In this document: positions 41,367-45,966 of the stretch, piece after piece | Numbering within the stretch: the stretch's first letter is position 1 | Layout of the letters: each line of letters opens with the position of its first letter | Origin: an uncultured Cytophaga sp. | Lineage (GTDB): Bacteria; Bacteroidota; Bacteroidia; Cytophagales; Cytophagaceae | DNA length: 45,966 nucleotides | Direction of reading: 5' to 3' | NCBI RefSeq assembly: GCF_937863595.1 | Contig: NZ_CALMGQ010000078.1 | Coordinates: 1 to 45,966, forward strand | Notes under the pieces: generated by a model | Told to the model about the DNA's origin: nothing | Seen by the model: only the letters and a program-made list of their open reading frames with translations | Databases searched by the model: none | Position numbers and translations under genes: made by a program

Positions 41367-42443
41367 TTATTTTAGAAGGGAAAAATCCCATGATTTATCT
41401 GAATCGTAATGAATACCACCCCGATAAACGGTAAGTGGCGAAGGAATATTGTTGCTGTACAATCCGCCTGTACCCAAGCCTTGAGGCATGTAAATTGAAT
41501 AGGTAGAGGTAAACTGACAAATCGCATTCAACCCAATATTGGATTCTAGTGCGGAAGTCATCCACCATTCAATGCCTCTATATTCAGCAGCTTTGATCCA
41601 TTCGTCCGTTGCTGCAAAACCACCGAGTAAAGTAGGCTTCAAAATAATAAAGGGCGGATCAATTTCTTCTAACAGATGTTCTTTTTCTTCTAGGGTTGAA
41701 ACACCTATCAATTCTTCATCCAAAGCTATATCAAGTGCCCCATCCTTGCACAATTGACGCATCAATTCTATTTGCTTGGGTTTGATTGGCTGCTCAATGG
41801 AATGGATTCCATATTCGGCAAGCTTTTCTAATTTTTGCCACACATCGTGTTCTGTAAACGCACCATTTGCATCTACACGCAACACAACTTTATCCTCAGA
41901 ATACTGTTCACGGATTTTTTCAAGAATCCAACATTCTTTTTCAAAATCAATAGCCCCTACTTTTAATTTGATACACGAAAAACCGTCTTCAATTTTCTGC
42001 AAGGCTTGATTCAACATGTGCTCGGGTTCGTTCATCCAAACCAAACCATTAATTGCTATGGGCGCTTCAAAGGTATAGAAACTGTTTTCAAAAATCTCTT
42101 GCTTACATGCATTCAAATAATCGGCTTGTAAGGTTTCCAAGCCCATAACAATGGAAGGAAACCCAACCAATTGTAATTCTGGAATTAAGGAATCTACAAA
42201 ACCTAAGGTATTCCATGCATGAATCGAACGTGTGTTAAGGTGTGCGCACACGAGTTCTAGCTTGGCTTCAAAATCTGGACGATCGTCTATGCTCAATCCT
42301 TTTAATGGACCACATTCTCCATAAAATTCTGAATCTTTTTCTGTACCAATCAACATCCAAGTATCCTTATGCGACAATACACCTCTAGATGTTCCAGCTT
42401 GAAATGTAAATTCCAACCGATGTTTTTTCCAACGAATATGCAT
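41367..42443 (-). CDS. menC: o-Succinylbenzoate synthase (enolase superfamily)
   Basis: 358 residues. Dehydrates SHCHC to o-succinylbenzoate in menaquinone synthesis. Enolase-superfamily residues are in order: Lys pair in FSCIKLKVGAIDF, metal ligands in VLRVDANGAF (Asp), IHSIEQPIKP (Glu) and ALDEELIGV (Asp/Glu), and catalytic Lys in FIILKPTLLGGF. The N-terminal capping domain precedes residue 115. MenC is the most likely assignment; dipeptide epimerases share these motifs and are the alternative. Menaquinone supply would serve the quinol-linked nitrate system at the other end of the window. It follows the ABC ATPase by 18 bp. Confidence 0.85.
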   Translation of the reverse strand: MHIRWKKHRLEFTFQAGTSRGVLSHKDTWMLIGTEKDSEFYGECGPLKGLSIDDRPDFEAKLELVCAHLNTRSIHAWNTLGFVDSLIPELQLVGFPSIVMGLETLQADYLNACKQEIFENSFYTFEAPIAINGLVWMNEPEHMLNQALQKIEDGFSCIKLKVGAIDFEKECWILEKIREQYSEDKVVLRVDANGAFTEHDVWQKLEKLAEYGIHSIEQPIKPKQIELMRQLCKDGALDIALDEELIGVSTLEEKEHLLEEIDPPFIILKPTLLGGFAATDEWIKAAEYRGIEWWMTSALESNIGLNAICQFTSTYSIYMPQGLGTGGLYSNNIPSPLTVYRGGIHYDSDKSWDFSLLK

Positions 42444-42461
42444 AACATTTAATACGTTCTG

Positions 42462-43502
42462 TTAAACTTCCAACGTTGTTTGATTGGAAAATAACAACAC
42501 ATCTTCAAAAGTAAAATTTATTTTAACCACATCCCCTACTTGTACGGACATGTCTTCCGTAAATGCTTTGAGTTGCAATTTATTTGGCAAACGTAAAAAT
42601 AATTTATATTGATCCCCATGAAATTCTTTTCGAATAACGACTGCTTTGCTTAAGCCTTTCCCTTTGGTGATAACTTCAATATCGTGAGAACGAATACCTG
42701 AAACAAACGTATCGCCTAACTCTTTTACACAAGATTTAAATCCTTTCAATTTCAAGTCTTCCAATTTAGAGAAACGAAAGAAGGTGATATCTGAAAATAA
42801 TGCTGCAACGTATGGAGAAACAGGTTGGTCATAAATTTCTTCAACCGAACCCATTTGAACCATATTTCCATTGCGCATCACAAGAATATTATCTGCTAAG
42901 GCAAGCGCATCAGCCGTTTGATGCGTCACAAATACCAAACTGGTTTTATTCTTTTTTACTTCCTTCATCATATACATGCGTATATGATCTGCAAGTAAAA
43001 CATCTAAATTGCTAAAGGGCTCATCCATCAACATTACCTGTGGATTAGCTGCAAAGCAGGTAGCAATGGCTGCTCGTTGTTGTTGGCCGCCAGATAATTG
43101 ATAGGATTTCCGATCTAATAAATCTTGAATGTGGAATATTTTAGCAAAAGCTGCAATTTTTTGTTCTTGAACAGCTGGTGTATCATAACGCAAAGGATGC
43201 TCCAAATTTTCTTTCAGCGATTGATTTTTTTTCAATCCATAATCTTGTAACACAATACGAATGTGCTCGTGACCAGCAACTAAATTATGAGCAGGACCAA
43301 GTACCCGAGATTCATTTAAAAATATTTCTCCTTGGCTTGGATCAAATAAACCTGCCAATAATTTTAACAAGGTTGTTTTACCACTACCGCTTTCTCCTAC
43401 TATGGCAAGTTTAGTGCCCTTAGGAAGATCGAATGATATATCCTGAACGGCATCGAAAACACCTTCATGATAGCGCATGCTTAAATTTTTCACTGATAAC
43501 AT
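42462..43502 (-). CDS. ABC transporter ATP-binding protein (importer type, orphan)
   Basis: 346 residues. Walker A GESGSGKTTLLKLL (about 36-49), Q-loop ...IVLQDYG, signature LSGGQQQRAAIATCFAANPQ and Walker B VMLMDEPFSNLD, then switch His in VFVTHQTADALA. A C-terminal regulatory extension (about 235-346) of TOBE/OB type ends VKINFTFEDVLLF. Like the PotA/FbpC/CysA group that powers polyamine, iron or sulfate importers. No permease or binding protein is adjacent; the next genes are menC and a small membrane protein. Substrate unknown. Confidence 0.88.
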   Translation of the reverse strand: MLSVKNLSMRYHEGVFDAVQDISFDLPKGTKLAIVGESGSGKTTLLKLLAGLFDPSQGEIFLNESRVLGPAHNLVAGHEHIRIVLQDYGLKKNQSLKENLEHPLRYDTPAVQEQKIAAFAKIFHIQDLLDRKSYQLSGGQQQRAAIATCFAANPQVMLMDEPFSNLDVLLADHIRMYMMKEVKKNKTSLVFVTHQTADALALADNILVMRNGNMVQMGSVEEIYDQPVSPYVAALFSDITFFRFSKLEDLKLKGFKSCVKELGDTFVSGIRSHDIEVITKGKGLSKAVVIRKEFHGDQYKLFLRLPNKLQLKAFTEDMSVQVGDVVKINFTFEDVLLFSNQTTLEV

Positions 43503-43678
43503 TCTGTAAATGTAGGTGAAAAAAGTGAAAGGTGAAAAGCCTAATGCTTAAAGCCTAAGGCAAAAGAGTTAAGCTTTAAGCCTTTTGACTTTGGCTATCC
43601 ATTTTACACATAAAACGTTACACTTTTTACGTTATTTTTCTTATCTTTCAAGTACTTCATAACTTTATTTTGGGTATC

Positions 43679-45550
43679 ATGCGGATAGGCGGAGCAGCTA
43701 TAAATCAAACTCCCATTGATTGGGAAAATAATGTTGCAAATATTTTGGAGGCAATTCAAGAAGCTAAGAATGCAAACGTAGAAATTTTGTGCCTACCCGA
43801 GCTATGTATTACGGGTTATGGCTGTGAAGATTTATTTTTAACAGACTGGGTAAGTGAGACGGCATTAGAGTATTGTTTTAAAATTGCAGTAGAGTGTACA
43901 GATATAGTAGTTGCACTCGGTTTGCCTATTCGTTTAAATGGCAATACCTATAATTGTGCTTGCTTGATTGATAATGGAGTTGTTCAAGGATTTACAGCAA
44001 AACAATTCTTAGCAAACGAAGGTGTACACTACGAAACGCGATGGTTTACGGCATGGATGCGGAATCATATAACTACGTTCAAATACAATACAATTACTTA
44101 TCCCATTGGAGACGTACTTTACAATGTAAAAGGCGCTCGCATTGGTTTTGAAATTTGCGAAGATGCATGGCGCGTGGATCGTGTAGGGATTCGAAATTAT
44201 GAAAAAGGCGCTACGTTAATATTAAATCCGAGTGCCAGTCATTTTGCATTTGGAAAATCTGCTATCCGGTATGATTTAGTCATTGGTGGCTCTGAACGTT
44301 TTAACTGTACCTACATTTACGCAAACCTATTAGGCAACGAAGCAGGTCGCATGATTTATGATGGCGAAGTACTTATTGCGCACAAAGGTAAATTGGTTCA
44401 ACGCAACGATCGCTTGTCGTTTAAAAATGTAAACTTGATATATGCTGATATCGATATTGACTCAAATGAGGTGTCAGAAATAGCACTTACGCACGATGAT
44501 TTAGAAAAAGAATTTGAATTTTGGGAAGCTACTTCACTCGGACTTTTTGACTACATGCGTAAAAGTCGTAGCAAAGGTTTTGTCCTTTCATTAAGTGGCG
44601 GTGCAGACTCAGCAGCTTGTGCCATCATGGTTGCAGAAATGATTCGAAAAGGATTAGCAGAATTAGGACTAGATGCTTTTTTAAAAAAATCGGGCATGGA
44701 AAACGCGTTTGATCTCGCACCATTGCATTTGATTTCTTTTGAAGAACAAGCTAAAAAAATCACTTCCGTATTTCTCACTACTGCGTATCAATCAACTAGT
44801 AATTCTGGTGAAGAAACATTTACATCTGCAAAATCACTTGCCGATTCCATTGGAGCAACATTTTACAATTGGAGTGTTAACGACGAAATTGAAAGTTATA
44901 AATCAACCATTGAATCTGTTATTGGCAGAGAACTGTCTTGGGAAACAGATGATCTTGCATTACAAAACATTCAAGCACGCGGGCGCGCACCAATCATCTG
45001 GTTGCTAACCAACATCAAACAAGCCTTATTAATTACAACATCTAACAGAAGCGAAGGCGATGTTGGCTATGCAACAATGGATGGTGATACAGCAGGTGGT
45101 ATTGCTCCGATCGCAGGGGTTGACAAAAATTTCATTCGTAACTGGTTGCGTTGGGCTGAAAAAAATAGAAAACACAATGGCTTAGCTCTTGTTAATGGTT
45201 TGGCACCTACTGCCGAATTGCGACCAACCGAATATACACAAACCGACGAACGGGATTTAATGCCCTACGAAGTTTTGGCTCGTATAGAACGAAAAGCAAT
45301 TAAAGAACGACTTTCTCCCATAGAAGTATATTCCGAATTAATTAAGGATACCCTTCATACTAAAAATGAATACAAATTTTGGGTAACAAAGTTTTATAAA
45401 TTATGGTCGATCAATCAATGGAAACGAGAACGCATCGCACCCTCCTTTCATATGGACGATTTCAATATAGATCCACGTTCGTGGTATCGTTTCCCTATAT
45501 TAAGCGGGGGATTTAAGAAAGAATTAAATGATCTAAATCAACTTACATAG
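43679..45550 (+). CDS. nadE: Glutamine-dependent NAD+ synthetase
   Basis: 623 residues from the ATG at 43679 (MRIGGAAINQTPIDW); an in-frame TTG three codons earlier is not needed. Two domains. The N-terminal nitrilase-like glutaminase (about 1-280) has catalytic Glu in LCLPELCITGYG, Lys in QGFTAKQFLANEG and Cys in GFEICEDAWR. The C-terminal synthetase has the P-loop SLSGGADSAACAIM and SNRSEGDVGYATMDGDTAGG, GLAPTAELRP. It amidates nicotinic acid adenine dinucleotide with ammonia channelled from glutamine. Full length, divergent from the ABC gene. A short possible ORF overlaps its end on the other strand. Confidence 0.95.
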   Translation: MRIGGAAINQTPIDWENNVANILEAIQEAKNANVEILCLPELCITGYGCEDLFLTDWVSETALEYCFKIAVECTDIVVALGLPIRLNGNTYNCACLIDNGVVQGFTAKQFLANEGVHYETRWFTAWMRNHITTFKYNTITYPIGDVLYNVKGARIGFEICEDAWRVDRVGIRNYEKGATLILNPSASHFAFGKSAIRYDLVIGGSERFNCTYIYANLLGNEAGRMIYDGEVLIAHKGKLVQRNDRLSFKNVNLIYADIDIDSNEVSEIALTHDDLEKEFEFWEATSLGLFDYMRKSRSKGFVLSLSGGADSAACAIMVAEMIRKGLAELGLDAFLKKSGMENAFDLAPLHLISFEEQAKKITSVFLTTAYQSTSNSGEETFTSAKSLADSIGATFYNWSVNDEIESYKSTIESVIGRELSWETDDLALQNIQARGRAPIIWLLTNIKQALLITTSNRSEGDVGYATMDGDTAGGIAPIAGVDKNFIRNWLRWAEKNRKHNGLALVNGLAPTAELRPTEYTQTDERDLMPYEVLARIERKAIKERLSPIEVYSELIKDTLHTKNEYKFWVTKFYKLWSINQWKRERIAPSFHMDDFNIDPRSWYRFPILSGGFKKELNDLNQLT

Positions 45551-45672
45551 ATAATAGTTTGTTTCGGCATGGGTCTCATAATAAGAATATCACCAGGCAT
45601 TACTTCTAGCATATTAGCTATGATATCCATAAATACTCTTTTTGTATTGTGACTTTCATTTTTTGTTTCCAT
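45538..45672 (-). CDS. Possible small ORF of 44 residues
   Basis: Reads METKNESHNTKRVFMDIIAN, MLEVMPGDILIMRPMPKQTI, IYVS, stop. It overlaps the nadE 3' end by 13 bp. Plausible composition but no clear Shine-Dalgarno and no recognised relative; could be chance. Confidence 0.25.
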   Translation of the reverse strand: METKNESHNTKRVFMDIIANMLEVMPGDILIMRPMPKQTIIYVS

Positions 45673-45966
45673 AGCTGATTGAAAATGTAATCTTTAATTG
45701 ATATACAAATGAACGTAATTTATTAATTAGAGATTTAGATTTGTTTTTGAAAAACATACAATAACGAAATTGACGTAGGTTTAAAACCTATATTTATGAT
45801 TATTGCATAAATTCTAATTTCCATCTAACTGCATCTTGTGAAAGTGCAACATATTTAAAATATAAATTAACATGTGTAAATTTCATCTTTTCTATAATTT
45901 ATGGGATAATTAAGATGGTGGATTCTAATCATAAATGCAACACCCCTCCATTTTCAATCGTTTTCG
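45673..45966. other. Right-hand edge, no gene seen
   Basis: AT-rich sequence without an ORF or repeat that I can support. Confidence 0.4.

Noticed and set aside
1..45966. tRNA, rRNA, insertion-sequence transposases, prophage genes, CRISPR array
   Set aside because: Looked for by eye on both strands; no cloverleaf, transposase motif, phage structural gene or repeat array could be supported.

Overview
The window is low-GC DNA of a Bacteroidota bacterium, probably of the Cytophagales/Cytophaga type. The pointers are a type IX secretion C-terminal sorting domain on a 1345-residue M6 metalloprotease, a DUF6089/PorG-like outer-membrane barrel, weak Shine-Dalgarno sequences, and a HipA-type kinase with the short Cys/His N-terminus common in Bacteroidota. 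The genus is an inference; no rRNA or tRNA gene was seen.

Layout. 1-4 kb: nitrate uptake and reduction (NarK-type transporter, NarI-like di-haem membrane protein, molybdopterin nitrate reductase running off the left edge). 4-7.5 kb: two SRPBCC proteins, a DUF6892-like protein and a DHH nanoRNase/pAp phosphatase. 7.7-9.35 kb: a tripartite HipB-HipS-HipT toxin-antitoxin module with three operator palindromes exactly 40 bp apart. 10.3-14.3 kb: the secreted protease. 14.4-25.6 kb: an accessory island with DUF1016 (YhcG-like PDDEXK), RhuM, two unknown exported proteins, a C5-cytosine restriction-modification operon with its own controller gene, and a HigB/HigA-like toxin-antitoxin pair. Gene remnants are scattered through it (RhuM, DUF1016 twice, sucD, a tyrosine phosphatase). 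25.8-45.9 kb: mostly housekeeping genes: sucD, rarA, an EamA transporter, a glycine-rich RRM protein, a CE1-like esterase, a GH13 amylase, a SulP transporter, galE, MmcQ/YjbR, an SDR reductase, menC with an orphan ABC ATPase, and glutamine-dependent nadE.

The less expected content is in the accessory DNA. (i) DUF1016 and RhuM occur as an intact copy of each beside a decayed copy of the other, which points to an ancestral pair that has been duplicated and has decayed reciprocally. (ii) A family of palindromes with a three-base spacer is scattered between genes, and one lies at the same codon position in both the intact DUF1016 gene and its pseudogene, with different stem sequences. (iii) The restriction-modification promoter has two controller-type boxes separated by an (AT)10 tract. 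(iv) A 55-bp sucD fragment, 53/55 identical to the resident gene, sits upstream of the restriction-modification operon. (v) Several other repeat families lie in the gaps, including a hairpin family with a conserved loop and compensated stem changes.
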